DNA of 64,000 nucleotides from Dehalococcoidia bacterium. GTDB taxonomy: Bacteria > Chloroflexota > Dehalococcoidia > SpSt-223. Position 1 is the stretch's first letter. Every line of letters starts with the position of its first letter. The DNA is taken from positions 145,473-209,472 of the forward strand of contig BPIC01000007.1 of assembly GCA_026003895.1 (NCBI GenBank), written 5' to 3'. The translations under genes and the position numbers were made by a program. Positions 25,901-35,048 of this stretch are shown here, piece after piece. A model generated the notes under the pieces. The model did not search any database. It had not been told where the DNA came from and saw nothing but the letters and a program-made list of their open reading frames with translations.

Positions 25901-28001
25901 AAACTATGCGCAACGGAGCGGCCGCGCCGGGCGCAGCGGTCAGCCAGCGCTCGTTGTCACCTACTGTAGCTCCTACAGTCCCCATGACCAGTACTACTTT
26001 CGCCGCGCCGAGCGCATGGTGAGCGGCCAAGTCGCACCACCGCGTATCGATCTTGCCAACGAAGACCTCATCCGAGCGCACCTACAGGCCGTTTGGCTTG
26101 CCGAGACTGGCCAAGACCTCGGCTCGTCGGTTGCTGACGTCCTCGACGTGAGCCAGCCGGACCTTCCGATTAAGGAAAGCGTCCGCTATTACCTCGAACG
26201 GCAGGACGCCCGGGAGCGAGCCCTTGAGCGGGCGAAACGCATCCTCGCGCCGATGAGCGAGGAGCTCGAACGCGCACTCTGGTACACGCCCGACTGGGTC
26301 GACGGGGTCTTCCAAACGGCTGCGCTCCGGTTCAACGAAGCGGCCGACCGCTGGCGTAACTTGTATACCGCTGCCATGACCCAGCAGGAACGTCAGAACA
26401 AGATTGCGAATGATGTGTCCCGGACCAAAGAGGATCGTGACCGAGCAGCGCAGCTGCGCGCAGAAGCCGAGGCGCAACGAGATTTATTGCTCGGCGCGAT
26501 GGACTTTCAAAACGACTTTTACAGTTACCGCTACTTTGCGAGCGAGGGTTTCTTGCCGGGATACAACTTTCCTCGCCTGCCGCTCGCAGCCTACCTACCG
26601 GGGCGAACCAAGGGAGACGGTCGCAACGAATATCTCTCTCGCCCGCGCTTCCTCGCCATCTCAGAGTTTGGCCCGCAGAGCATCATCTACCATGAGGGCA
26701 ATCGCTACCGCGTCACCAAGGTGCTCTTTCCATCGCGGGACGGCGAAAAGGTTACCCAGACGGCAAAGTTCTGTTTACAGTGCGGCTACGGACACTTTGG
26801 CGGGAACGTCGAGGCCGACGTTTGCCTGCACTGTGGCACGCAGCTGGACGCCGCACACTCGCAGTACCGGCCGGACCTCCTGCGCCTCACCAATGTCGCG
26901 ACCCGGCGGATCGACCGCATCAACTCGGACGAAGAAGAGCGTCAGCGGCTCGGCTATGAGTTGCGCACCGTCTTCGCCTTTGCCGAGGGACAACGGGCAC
27001 CGCTGCGTCGCGACGCGACCGTCGCCATCACAGACGACCGCCCGCTTGTCACCCTCACCTACGGTCCGAACACCACGCTGTGGCGTGTGAACTTCGGTTG
27101 GGCGCGCCGCAAGAATCCGTCTGAGGTTGGCTTCCTGCTCGATACGGAGCGAGGATTTTGGGAACCTGCGCAGCGCCCGAACCAAACCATCGACGAGCCA
27201 GACGAGTTCGCTCCGGCCGTAAGCAAGCAGCGCGTGATTCCGTTCGTGGAAGACCGGCGCAATGCTCTGCTTGTCCGGCCAACGGCGTCTCTCGACCGTG
27301 AGACGATGGCCAGCCTCCAATGGGCGCTCAAGCGGGGAATCCAGAGCGTCTACCAGCTTGAGGATGGCGAGCTTGCCGCCGAGCCGTTGCCAAGCGATGA
27401 CACCCGCACGGCCATGTTGTTCTACGAAGCGGCCGAAGGCGGCGCCGGTGTGCTGGCGCGCTTAGTCGAGGAGCCGACGGCTCTCGCGCAGGTGGCGAAG
27501 ACCGCCCTCGAGATCTGCCACTTTGTCCCCGACAGCGGCGAGGATCGCGGCTCGGCGGTTGCTCCGGAGCCCTGCGAAGCGGCCTGCTATGACTGTCTGC
27601 TGAGCTATTCGAACCAACGCGAGCATCGGCTGCTCGACCGCCGGAAAGTGGTTGCGATCTTGCGCGATCTGAGCCAAGCGAGGACACGGCCCGGTGGCGC
27701 TGCCCGCAGCCGCGAGCAGCAGCGTGACCACCTCCTCGCCCGCTGCGAATCCGACCTCGAGCGCGAGTTTATTCGTTTTCTCTATGACGGCGGCTATCGG
27801 CTGCCCGACGACGCGCAATACCGCTTGGAGAAGCTCAACGTTCGGCCCGACTTCTGGTACGGCGGCGATAGCTGCGCTTGCGTCTATGTCGATGGCTGGC
27901 CGCACACCTTCCCCGACCGCCAGCGCCGAGACGCCGATGCGAACGCGCGACTCGTCGACGCTGGCTACGAGGTGATCCGGGTCGAGGGACCAGACAGCTG
28001 A
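22920..28001 (+). CDS. Giant DEAD-box helicase with DUF1998 and C-terminal Vsr-like nuclease (DrmA-DrmB/DruE-like)
   Basis: A 1693-residue protein. The N-terminal helicase lobe has Walker A T-T-G-T-G-S-G-K-S (112-120) and D-E-L-H (231-234); the second lobe has E-L-G-I-D-I and Q-R-S-G-R-A-G-R. Two CxxC pairs lie in the middle, another zinc ribbon near C-L-Q-C, then DUF1998 with C-E-A-A-C-Y-D-C. The last 90 residues match a Vsr/DUF559-type endonuclease: R-P-D-F (D1644), V-Y-V-D-G-W-P-H (1655-1662), and D-A-G-Y-E-V-I-R-V. Such helicases occur as DrmA plus DrmB in DISARM and as DruE in Druantia. ATG at 22920 follows AAGGAG; an earlier in-frame TTG has none. Confidence 0.82.
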   Translation: MDVFALRERVIDWYRDYVSSFYNILDPRLADYVSEVLDRGRLWPEPLVQLNPSFEAGRSVEELVWAGELHPECARIFRRGKSDTSVGTPIVLHRHQEDAVRAAATGESFVLTTGTGSGKSLAYFIPIVDAVLKAGSGKGIKAIVVYPMNALANSQLEELGKFLEAGYPAGQSPVRFARYTGQESDAERQRILEQPPDILLTNFVMLELVLTRPSERALVRAAEGLQFLVLDELHTYRGRQGADVAMLVRRVRERCGAPTMRCIGTSATIAGAATLEDRQREVAEVASRLFGVPVRPESVISESLRRAARREASEVSPAELRTALENDSPFPETFDQLADHPLAAWTELAFGLQTDPKGRLERRPPRTIRDAAIELAKLTKVDVERCERQLKAILLAGYRAENPVNGNRFFAFRLHQFISRGDTLYATPEPPEARYVTTEGQVYKPGDRSRVLLPLAFCRSCGQEYYVVRQTETGDLVARDLEDRDGTAGYLAIDVKHEFSASPEDLPDDWLELDRQGNVRVRSSYRNAVPRRVGVTPSGQLVEEGNDSTPAWFMPAPFRLCLRCGVSYANPRERDFTKLAELATEGRSTATTVLSLAIVSALKEEERLPASARKLLSFTDNRQDASLQAGHFNDFVQVGLLRAALYAAVRAAGAQGLTHDTVAAKVVEQLRLPFAEYASNPEATLLARRNTDEALRSVIAYRLYRDLRRGWRINAPNLEQVGLLQIDYPELGELCRSEEVWNRRHPALAAASPAVRERVCRTVLDYFRRELAIKVEVLDPAHQPAIRDRSYQFLRAPWALEQAEPMESAPVIRIGPKDGRLKFDHRNVTARTQLGRYLQRDSTWRDGATGPVAPKSGEVDQLAQDLFAALAIGGYLEPVPGVDRGYRLQAGVLRWVEGDGTPPVDPLRISGPSTKPRFVNRFFRDFYATAASMLVGLEAREHTAQVSNDERKEREKRFRNGDLPVLYCSPTMELGIDIADLNAVHLRNVPPTPANYAQRSGRAGRSGQPALVVTYCSSYSPHDQYYFRRAERMVSGQVAPPRIDLANEDLIRAHLQAVWLAETGQDLGSSVADVLDVSQPDLPIKESVRYYLERQDARERALERAKRILAPMSEELERALWYTPDWVDGVFQTAALRFNEAADRWRNLYTAAMTQQERQNKIANDVSRTKEDRDRAAQLRAEAEAQRDLLLGAMDFQNDFYSYRYFASEGFLPGYNFPRLPLAAYLPGRTKGDGRNEYLSRPRFLAISEFGPQSIIYHEGNRYRVTKVLFPSRDGEKVTQTAKFCLQCGYGHFGGNVEADVCLHCGTQLDAAHSQYRPDLLRLTNVATRRIDRINSDEEERQRLGYELRTVFAFAEGQRAPLRRDATVAITDDRPLVTLTYGPNTTLWRVNFGWARRKNPSEVGFLLDTERGFWEPAQRPNQTIDEPDEFAPAVSKQRVIPFVEDRRNALLVRPTASLDRETMASLQWALKRGIQSVYQLEDGELAAEPLPSDDTRTAMLFYEAAEGGAGVLARLVEEPTALAQVAKTALEICHFVPDSGEDRGSAVAPEPCEAACYDCLLSYSNQREHRLLDRRKVVAILRDLSQARTRPGGAARSREQQRDHLLARCESDLEREFIRFLYDGGYRLPDDAQYRLEKLNVRPDFWYGGDSCACVYVDGWPHTFPDRQRRDADANARLVDAGYEVIRVEGPDS

Positions 28002-28045
28002 CCAACGGTTGTGAAGAAGTATCCGTGGGTGTTTGGAGGTGGCAC

Positions 28046-30850
28046 ATGACCTTCGCTGTCGGCTCGCTGGTCCAGGCCCGTGGGCGAGAATGGGTTGTTC
28101 TCCCATCCGAAGATGAAGACCTGTTGCGGCTCCGTCCGCTTGGCGGCACCGACGAGGATGCCGTTGGGTTGTATCTCCCGCTGGAAGGCCACCACGTCCG
28201 TTCGGCGACGCTGCCCCCGCCTGATCCAGCGCACGTCGGCGATTTCGTCAGCCTTTCGCTCTTGTACGATGCGGTTCGGCTCGGATTCCGCTCGGCTACT
28301 GGCCCCTTTCGCTCTCTCGGACGGATCGCCGTTCAGCCACGGCCGTATCAGCTCGTCCCGCTCTTGATGGCGCTCCGCCTCGATCCGGTCCGGCTGCTCA
28401 TTGGCGACGATGTCGGAATCGGCAAAACGATCGAGGCGGGCCTGATTGCCCGCGAGCTTTACGACCGCGGCGAGATCCGCGGGTTCGCCGTCCTTTGCCC
28501 ACCGCATCTTTGCGAGCAGTGGCAGGCCGAGCTGGCGCAAAAGTTCCATTTCGAGGCCGAAGTTGTCCGCCCTGGCACGGTCGCCCGGCTTGAGCGAGGA
28601 CTCGACCTGACGCGCTCCATCTTCGACGAATATCCCTTCGTCATCGTCTCAATCGATTACATCAAGTCCGACAAGCGGCGTCCGGACTTCGTCCGCGCCT
28701 GCCCGAAGCTGGTGATCGTCGACGAAGCGCATACCTGCGCTCAGCCCGCTGCGAGCGCTGGCGCCCAACACCAGCGACATCGACTGGTTGCCGAAATCGC
28801 TGTCGATCCCAGCCGTCACCTCATCTTGCTGACGGGCACGCCCCACAGCGGAGATGCTCGGGCCTTTGGCTCCTTGGTCGGGTTGCTCGATCCCGAGCTT
28901 GGGGCGCGTCTCGAAGCCGACGAGGCCGGGGCGCTGACCAGCGCGGAGCGTGCTCGCTTGGCGCGGCACTTTGTCCAGCGCCGCCGCGGCGACATTCGCC
29001 ACTACCTCAAGTCCGACACGCCATTCCCGCGGCGGGTCTCTCGGGAGGAGCCCTATTCTCTCAGCGCGGAGTGGATAGGCTTTCTCGACCGAGTGCTTGC
29101 CTACGCGACGGAGCTCGTGCGCGGTGCGGCAGGAGCATCTCGATTCCAGCAGCGTGTGACGTGGTGGGCGGCGCTGGCGCTGCTGCGCTGCGCCGGATCG
29201 AGCCCAGCGGCGGCTGCGGCGGCGCTCCGGACGAAGGCCATCCGGCCCGATACGGAAGACCCCGCCACGGTCGATCGCCTTGCCGCAGGCGCCGTGCTCG
29301 ACCTCGAGACGAGTGACGAGACGGCGACCGACGACGCGGTTCCGGGCGCTGATCTTGACGAGGACGAGGGAAGCTCCGACCGCCGCCGGCTGCTGGCACT
29401 CGCTCGCGAGGCCGAGACCCTCCGCGGCGACCGTGATCCCAAGCTCCGGCACGCCGCCGACCTCATTCGGTCACTGCTCGCCAACCGTTTTCGGCCAATC
29501 GTCTTCTGCCGCTACATCGCGACCGCGCACTACGTTGCCGAAGAACTCGCCAAGCGCCTGCCCCACGTGACGGTGGCGGCGGTGACAGGCGAACTGCCCA
29601 GCGAGGAGCGCGAGCGACGGGTCCTCGACCTTGCCGCGCACGATCAACGCGTGTTGGTCGCGACGGATTGTCTCTCGGAAGGCATCAACTTACAGGACGC
29701 GTTCGATGCCGTCGTCCACTACGACCTTGCTTGGAACCCTACGCGCCACGAGCAGCGGGAGGGGCGGGTCGATCGTTTTGGCCAGCGGCGGGATGAAGTC
29801 CGGACGGCCATCATCTACGGCCAGAACAGCCCCGTTGACGGCGCGGTGTTGAAGGTCCTCTTGCGAAAGGCCGAGCTGATCCGCACGATGCTTGGAGTTT
29901 CGGTCCCAGTTCCGATCGACAGCACCGCCGTCCTCGAGGCGGTCTTCGAGGCGCTCTTCCTAAAGCGTGCCCCTGCGCAACAGCTCGCGCTCGACCTCGA
30001 TGAGACAGAAGCGCGCCTCGAGCGAGAATGGAAGGAGGCCGCCGAGCGGGAGAGGCGGGCGCACACGATCTTCGCGCAGTATGCCCTCCGTCCGGAAGCG
30101 GTCAGCGACGAGCTGGCGGCGGCGGCCAGCGCCGTGGGCACCGAAGACGTACGCCGGTTTGTCGCCGAGGCCGCTGCCCGGTTTGCTGCTCCCCTTGTCA
30201 AACGGGCGGGCGCCGACGAACTTGCGCTCGATGCGTTGCCAGAGGCGATTGCCGCCCGTGCTGACCTCCCGCGCCAACCCCTCCGCCTGGCATTTGAACT
30301 GCCGGCGCCGGAACGCGCGGTCTATATTCCGCGGACGCACCCATTGGTGGAAGCCCTCGCGAGTTATCTGCTCGACACCGCGATCGCAGACCCGGCGACG
30401 GCCATCGCCAAGCGCGCCGGCGCGATCCGGACACGAGACGTGACAAGCCGGACCACCCTGCTGCTGGTTCGCCTGCGCCATCGCATTTTTCAGACGCGAG
30501 GGAGCCAGACCACCGAGATGCTGGCCGAGGAATGCCTCGTCGCCGGCTTCACCGGTCGGCCAACGGCGCCGCAGTGGCTTTCCTCTGAAGAGGCGAGCCG
30601 GTTGCTGCGGGCTCAGCCCGCTGCCAACCTGCCCCCCGGCCAAGCGAGCTCTTGGGTGAGCGAAGTGATCGGGGCGCTCCCCGCTCTTACCCGCGGTCTG
30701 GATGCGATCGCCCACGAGCGCGCTCAGGCCGCGCTTGCTGCCCATCGCCGTGTCCGTGATGCGGCTGGCATTGCCGGGCTCCGCTTCCGCGTCGAGCCGC
30801 AACTGCCGGTCGATCTGCTGAGCGTGTTTATCCTCGCGCCACTCACCTGA
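28046..30850 (+). CDS. DrmD-like SNF2 helicase
   Basis: A 934-residue SNF2/RapA-like superfamily 2 ATPase resembling the DISARM class 1 protein DrmD. Walker A is G-D-D-V-G-I-G-K-T (120-128), Walker B D-E-A-H (226-229), then L-L-T-G-T-P-H-S-G-D and, in the second lobe, E-G-I-N-L-Q-D and H-E-Q-R-E-G-R-V-D-R-F-G-Q. A long charged C-terminal region (about 660-900) follows. ATG at 28046 has GGAGGTGG upstream, and lies 44 bases after the previous stop, so the pair is probably one operon. Known DrmD proteins restrict phage DNA together with DrmA, DrmB, DrmC and a methylase. Confidence 0.83.
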   Translation: MTFAVGSLVQARGREWVVLPSEDEDLLRLRPLGGTDEDAVGLYLPLEGHHVRSATLPPPDPAHVGDFVSLSLLYDAVRLGFRSATGPFRSLGRIAVQPRPYQLVPLLMALRLDPVRLLIGDDVGIGKTIEAGLIARELYDRGEIRGFAVLCPPHLCEQWQAELAQKFHFEAEVVRPGTVARLERGLDLTRSIFDEYPFVIVSIDYIKSDKRRPDFVRACPKLVIVDEAHTCAQPAASAGAQHQRHRLVAEIAVDPSRHLILLTGTPHSGDARAFGSLVGLLDPELGARLEADEAGALTSAERARLARHFVQRRRGDIRHYLKSDTPFPRRVSREEPYSLSAEWIGFLDRVLAYATELVRGAAGASRFQQRVTWWAALALLRCAGSSPAAAAAALRTKAIRPDTEDPATVDRLAAGAVLDLETSDETATDDAVPGADLDEDEGSSDRRRLLALAREAETLRGDRDPKLRHAADLIRSLLANRFRPIVFCRYIATAHYVAEELAKRLPHVTVAAVTGELPSEERERRVLDLAAHDQRVLVATDCLSEGINLQDAFDAVVHYDLAWNPTRHEQREGRVDRFGQRRDEVRTAIIYGQNSPVDGAVLKVLLRKAELIRTMLGVSVPVPIDSTAVLEAVFEALFLKRAPAQQLALDLDETEARLEREWKEAAERERRAHTIFAQYALRPEAVSDELAAAASAVGTEDVRRFVAEAAARFAAPLVKRAGADELALDALPEAIAARADLPRQPLRLAFELPAPERAVYIPRTHPLVEALASYLLDTAIADPATAIAKRAGAIRTRDVTSRTTLLLVRLRHRIFQTRGSQTTEMLAEECLVAGFTGRPTAPQWLSSEEASRLLRAQPAANLPPGQASSWVSEVIGALPALTRGLDAIAHERAQAALAAHRRVRDAAGIAGLRFRVEPQLPVDLLSVFILAPLT

Positions 30851-30862
30851 CGGGAGGGCCCG

Positions 30863-31633
30863 ATGCCGCGATCTGCCACCGAGTTCGTCACCGTCCGCTC
30901 TGAGGGTGGACTGGTTCCGCCCGACCTGCTAGCGCGGATTGCTGCCGGCGACCCCGAGCTTGGCCACCTCGATGCGGCAAGCTACGGCGTCACCGGCCGG
31001 CTGCAGGAGCACATCGCCAGCGTCTGGGCGCGCGTCCGAAGCTTTTGGGGCGCCTTCCGCGCGATCCAAGAACGCCTCGGCGAGACCGAGAGCGGCGTCA
31101 CCGAAACCCGCGAGCAGTGGATGCTGCCCCTTTTGCGGGAGCTCGGCTACGGCCGGCTCGAGTTTCGGGCAGCGGGCGAAACCGTTGGCCAACGCACCTA
31201 TCCCATCTCGCACCGCGCAGCGGGTGTGCCCATCCATCTCACCGGCTTCCGGCAGGACCTTGACCGGGCCTCCTCCGCCCGCGCCGGGACGCGCCTTTCC
31301 CCGCACGCCATGATGCAGGAGTATCTGAACGCCGCCCCGCCGCTCTACGGCCTCGTGAGCAATGGGCTTCGCCTGCGTCTCCTGCGCGAGCATGCCTCGC
31401 TTACTCGCCTCGCCTACCTCGAGTTTGACCTCGAAGCGATGCTCGAGGGCGGAGTCTATAGCGACTTCGTCCTCCTCTTTTTGGTTGTCCACCGCACCCG
31501 GCTGCCCCTGCCGGGCGAGAGCGCCTGTCCCCTCGAGACGTGGCGCGAAAAGGCGAGAGCCAAGGCACGCGCGCCCTCGGCGAGCTCCGCAAGGGCGTCG
31601 AGCGAGCGATCGAGATCCTCGGCGGCGGCCTGA
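30863..31633 (+). pseudogene. N-terminal part of Eco57I/PglX-like DNA methyltransferase (split by frameshift)
   Basis: The ATG, with GGGAGGG upstream, opens 12 bases after the DrmD-like gene. Residues 1 to about 230 form a mixed N-terminal domain typical of class I Eco57I/DrmMI/PglX methyltransferases, with helices near E-T-R-E-Q-W-M-L-P-L-L-R-E-L-G-Y. After L-E-T-W-R-E-K (near 31550) the frame turns to Ala/Ser/Arg-rich nonsense and stops at 31633. The next frame picks up the expected sequence at once, so one missing base is the simplest explanation. With the next entry it would encode a protein of about 1324 residues. Confidence 0.75.
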
Positions 31634-34600
31634 TCGCTCACCCGAAGAACGAGGCGCTGCGCCAAAAGCTGCGCACCGGCGAGCTCACCGCGACCGAGTA
31701 CTATCAGCAGTTGCTGCGGCTGATTTATCGGTTGCTGTTCCTCCTAGTCGCCGAGGAGCGCGACCTGCTCTTCGCGGAGGACGCGGACCCACGCGACCGT
31801 GCCCGCTACGCCGCCTACTACTCGGTGGGCCGGCTGCGTGAGATCGCCCGCAAGGCACTCACGGACCACCGCCACGATGATTTGTGGCGTACGCTCCAGC
31901 TTGTCTTTGACCTTTTGGGCAACCGCCAGATCGAGGGGCTGCCGGCGCGGCCGCGGAACGCGCCGCCGCTGCTCGGGCTGCGGCCGCTTGGCGGACTTTT
32001 CGACCCCGTAAGCACGGCGGCGCTGGACGGAGCGCTCGTGTCCAATGCTGTGCTGGCCGAGGCGATCCTGCACTTGAGTGTCGTTCGGATCGGGAAGGGG
32101 ACCCGGCGCGTCAACTACCGCGACCTCGACATCGAGGAGCTCGGCGGGGTCTACGAGGGTCTGCTCGAGCGCACGCCGCGGATCGCCGTCGAAGGCGGCG
32201 CGGTCCGCTTCGAGCTCGCCGCCAGCCTCGCCCGCAAGCAGAGCGGCAGCTACTACACGCCAGATTCGCTGGTCCAAGCACTGATCAAGAGCGCCCTCGA
32301 GCCGGTCCTCGCCGACCGCCTTGCTGGCCTGAGCACGCCGAACGATCGCGCCGAGGCCATCTTGAAGATCACCGTGTGCGACCCCGCCTGCGGCAGTGGC
32401 CATTTTCTGTTGGCCGCTGCCCGCCGGCTGGCCCGCGAGTTGGCGCTTGTCCGCGCGGAGAACCGCGAACCGTCCCCACCGGAGCTGCGGGCGGCGCTCC
32501 GCGACGTCATACGCTCCTGCATCTACGGCGTCGACGTCAATCCGCTGGCGGTTGACCTGTGCAAGCTGGCACTGTGGATCGAAAGCCACCAACCGGGGAA
32601 GCCAATCTCGTTCCTCGATGCGCATATCCGCTGTGGCAACTCGCTGATCGGCACAACCCCGGCATTGGTCGAGGCGGGCATTCCCGACGGCGCCTACGAC
32701 CCGGTGACGGGCGACGACAAAGAGGTGGCGAAACGGGTAAAGCGGCGCAACCGCGATGAGCGATCGACGCTCGGGCGGGGCGGCATTCAGCTGGACTTTG
32801 GGATGCGTCCATCTGGGGAAAGCGACGAGGATCTGCAGCGGCGCTTGCGCCAGCTTGTCCACGCACCGGAGGACCGCCTCGAGGATGTGGCGGCGCTGGA
32901 GGCGGACTATGCTGCGCTGCGCGCCAGCCCTGCGTGGCGGAATCGGCTGACGCTCGCCAACCTCTGGACGGCGGCCTTCTTCACGCCGCTGACGCCCGAG
33001 CACGATCGCCCGTTCTCGCCGACCGACCCGCAGTCGCTGATCCCGACGACGCGAACGCTGACGCGCTTCGAACTGGGGGTGCTGGATGCTCGGGCCATTG
33101 CCGGGGCGGATGCGCTGGCGGTGACCCATCGGTTCTTCCACTGGCCGCTGGAATTTCCCGAGGTGTTTGGCGAAGGCGGCTTCGATGTCGTGCTCGGCAA
33201 CCCGCCGTGGGAGCGGGTGAAGCTGCAAGAGGAAGAGTTTTTCAATGCCCGGAGCGCCGCAATCGCGAATGCGAAGAACAAGGCCGCTCGCCAGAAGCTG
33301 ATCGACCTGCTTGCCGAGACCGATCCGGCGTTGGCCGAGGACTTTGCCGCCGCGAAGCGCGACGCCGAAGCGGCCAGTCGCTTTTTGCGGGCAGGTGGCC
33401 GTTTTCCGTTGACCGCGGTTGGCGACATCAACTATTACGCAGTGTTTGCCGAGCAATTTCGCGCCATCCTGAACCGCCGTGGCCGCGCCGGCCTCGTCTG
33501 TCCCACGGGAATCGCGACTGACGATACGACCAAGCAGTTTTTCGACGCGCTAGGACGCGATCGCGCCTTGGCAAGCCTTTACGATTTCGAGAACAGCGCT
33601 CCCATTTTCCCAGGAGTTCACCGCAGCTATAAGTTCTGTCTTCTCACCGTCTCGAAGGCGCAGGTCGAGCGAGGCTCATTCGCGTTCTTCCTTACCGACC
33701 CTGCGCAGCTCGCCGACGAAGCTCGCCGGTTCAGCCTCGAGGCCGAGGATTTCCGCCTTCTCAACCCAAACACCGGCACGTGCCCCGTCTTCCGCACCCG
33801 GGCGGATGCCGAACTCACCCGCGCCATCTACCGGCGGGTGCCGGTGCTAGTGAACGAGCGCACGGGCGAGAACCCATGGGGAATCTCGTTCCTCCGAATG
33901 TTCGACATGGCAAATGACAGTGGGCTCTTCCGGACCGCGCCCGGCCCTCGCCTCGTCCCGCTCTATGAGGCCAAGTTGTTCCACCAGTTCACCCACCGTT
34001 GGGCGACCTTCGAGGGTGACGACACGCGCGAGCTGACGCCGGCGGAGTTGGCCGACCCTTCCCTCACCGTTCGGCCGCGCTATTGGGTGCCCCAGCGTGA
34101 GGTGGAGGAGCGCCTCAAGGGCCGCTGGGACCGGGAGTGGCTGCTGGTATTTCGTGGGATTACGAACGCGACCAATGAGCGCACAGCGATCTTCGCGGTC
34201 CTACCTCGGGTGGCGGTCGGAAACAGCGCGCCTCTGCTCTTGACCAAAATGAATATGCCTGAACTTCAAGCCTGTCTTCTTGCCAGCTTATCCAGTTTCA
34301 CATTCGACTTTACTGTTCGTCCTAAAGTCGGAGGGACGAATCTGAACTTCTTCCTCGTCAAGCAGTTCCCTGTCCTTCCGCCGTCGGCGTATACCGAGCG
34401 GGACCTCGCCTTCATCGTTCCGCGCGTACTGGAGCTGGTCTACACCGCGTGGGACCTGCAGCCCTTCGCCCGCGACCTCGGCTATAGCGGGCCACCGTTC
34501 CCATGGAACGAGGAGCGCCGCGCCCTCCTCCGCGCGGAGCTGGACGCCTATTACGCCCGCCTCTACGGCCTCACGCGCAAGCAACTGCGCTACATCCTCG

Positions 34601-34836
34601 ATCCTCACGATTTGACCGACCGTGAGCTCGAGGACATCCTCGACCCTCACGAAGACCCGCCCGATGCCCCCCGCACGACTACCTTCCCGGGGGAAACCTT
34701 CCGCGTCCTGAAGCAGGGCGAGATCCGAAAGTACGGCGAGTATCGGACGAGGCGCCTCGTCCTCGAGGCGTGGGATCGGCTGGCCACCGAAGAGGTTGGC
34801 GCGCCGCCCCAGCGGGGAGCGGGCCGCCACGGCTGA
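31540..34836 (+). CDS. Eco57I-class adenine-specific DNA methyltransferase, main part (DrmMI/PglX-like)
   Basis: N6-adenine methyltransferase region, 1098 codons in this frame. Motif I D-P-A-C-G-S-G-H-F-L-L-A-A starts at residue 281; motif IV N-P-P-W is at 554-557 within F-D-V-V-L-G-N-P-P-W. A target-recognition-like region and a helical C-terminus follow. Its true start is in the previous entry: the open frame begins with GTG at 31540 without a ribosome site, and the first residues continue the N-terminal domain in the -1 frame. In DISARM or BREX-like systems such enzymes mark host DNA. The break may be a sequence error or true inactivation. Confidence 0.82.
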   Translation: MARKGESQGTRALGELRKGVERAIEILGGGLIAHPKNEALRQKLRTGELTATEYYQQLLRLIYRLLFLLVAEERDLLFAEDADPRDRARYAAYYSVGRLREIARKALTDHRHDDLWRTLQLVFDLLGNRQIEGLPARPRNAPPLLGLRPLGGLFDPVSTAALDGALVSNAVLAEAILHLSVVRIGKGTRRVNYRDLDIEELGGVYEGLLERTPRIAVEGGAVRFELAASLARKQSGSYYTPDSLVQALIKSALEPVLADRLAGLSTPNDRAEAILKITVCDPACGSGHFLLAAARRLARELALVRAENREPSPPELRAALRDVIRSCIYGVDVNPLAVDLCKLALWIESHQPGKPISFLDAHIRCGNSLIGTTPALVEAGIPDGAYDPVTGDDKEVAKRVKRRNRDERSTLGRGGIQLDFGMRPSGESDEDLQRRLRQLVHAPEDRLEDVAALEADYAALRASPAWRNRLTLANLWTAAFFTPLTPEHDRPFSPTDPQSLIPTTRTLTRFELGVLDARAIAGADALAVTHRFFHWPLEFPEVFGEGGFDVVLGNPPWERVKLQEEEFFNARSAAIANAKNKAARQKLIDLLAETDPALAEDFAAAKRDAEAASRFLRAGGRFPLTAVGDINYYAVFAEQFRAILNRRGRAGLVCPTGIATDDTTKQFFDALGRDRALASLYDFENSAPIFPGVHRSYKFCLLTVSKAQVERGSFAFFLTDPAQLADEARRFSLEAEDFRLLNPNTGTCPVFRTRADAELTRAIYRRVPVLVNERTGENPWGISFLRMFDMANDSGLFRTAPGPRLVPLYEAKLFHQFTHRWATFEGDDTRELTPAELADPSLTVRPRYWVPQREVEERLKGRWDREWLLVFRGITNATNERTAIFAVLPRVAVGNSAPLLLTKMNMPELQACLLASLSSFTFDFTVRPKVGGTNLNFFLVKQFPVLPPSAYTERDLAFIVPRVLELVYTAWDLQPFARDLGYSGPPFPWNEERRALLRAELDAYYARLYGLTRKQLRYILDPHDLTDRELEDILDPHEDPPDAPRTTTFPGETFRVLKQGEIRKYGEYRTRRLVLEAWDRLATEEVGAPPQRGAGRHG

Positions 34837-34960
34837 GGAGACGCTCCGGAATGGCCGCGAGCGGGGTGTTCAAATTGGCGCGCCGGCTGGTTGGGGCGTC
34901 ACTCCGAGCCGCGGCGACGGCGGGACGTCGCGCGGGCGTGTTCGGAAGTTCCTTGAATAG

Positions 34961-34976
34961 CCGATACACTGATCGG
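34961..34976. repeat. Inverted repeat upstream of the RelE-helicase gene
   Basis: Perfect 5-base arms CCGAT and ATCGG around ACACTG, about 73 bases before the RelE-helicase start. A further GTTCC (34948-34952) and GGAAC (34975-34979) are also complementary. TACACT (34965-34970), a possible -10 box, falls inside. It could be an operator, but the arms are short. Confidence 0.3.
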
Positions 34977-35048
34977 AACAAGGCCGGCTGAGTGCCGCAG
35001 CGTGCTCTCGCCAGCGGTCTGGCGGCGCATGACCTGAGGAGCTCGGTG

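Noticed and set aside
31540..31570. Programmed -1 ribosomal frameshift joining the two methyltransferase parts
   Set aside because: The site reads C-GAA-AAG, not an X-XXY-YYZ slippery heptamer, and no clear downstream stimulatory stem is seen. An indel is simpler.
34851..34991. A 46-residue ORF before the RelE-helicase gene as its antitoxin
   Set aside because: It is basic and Ala/Arg-rich with no DNA-binding or RelB-like pattern, spans the inverted repeat and possible promoter, and its ribosome site is poorly placed.
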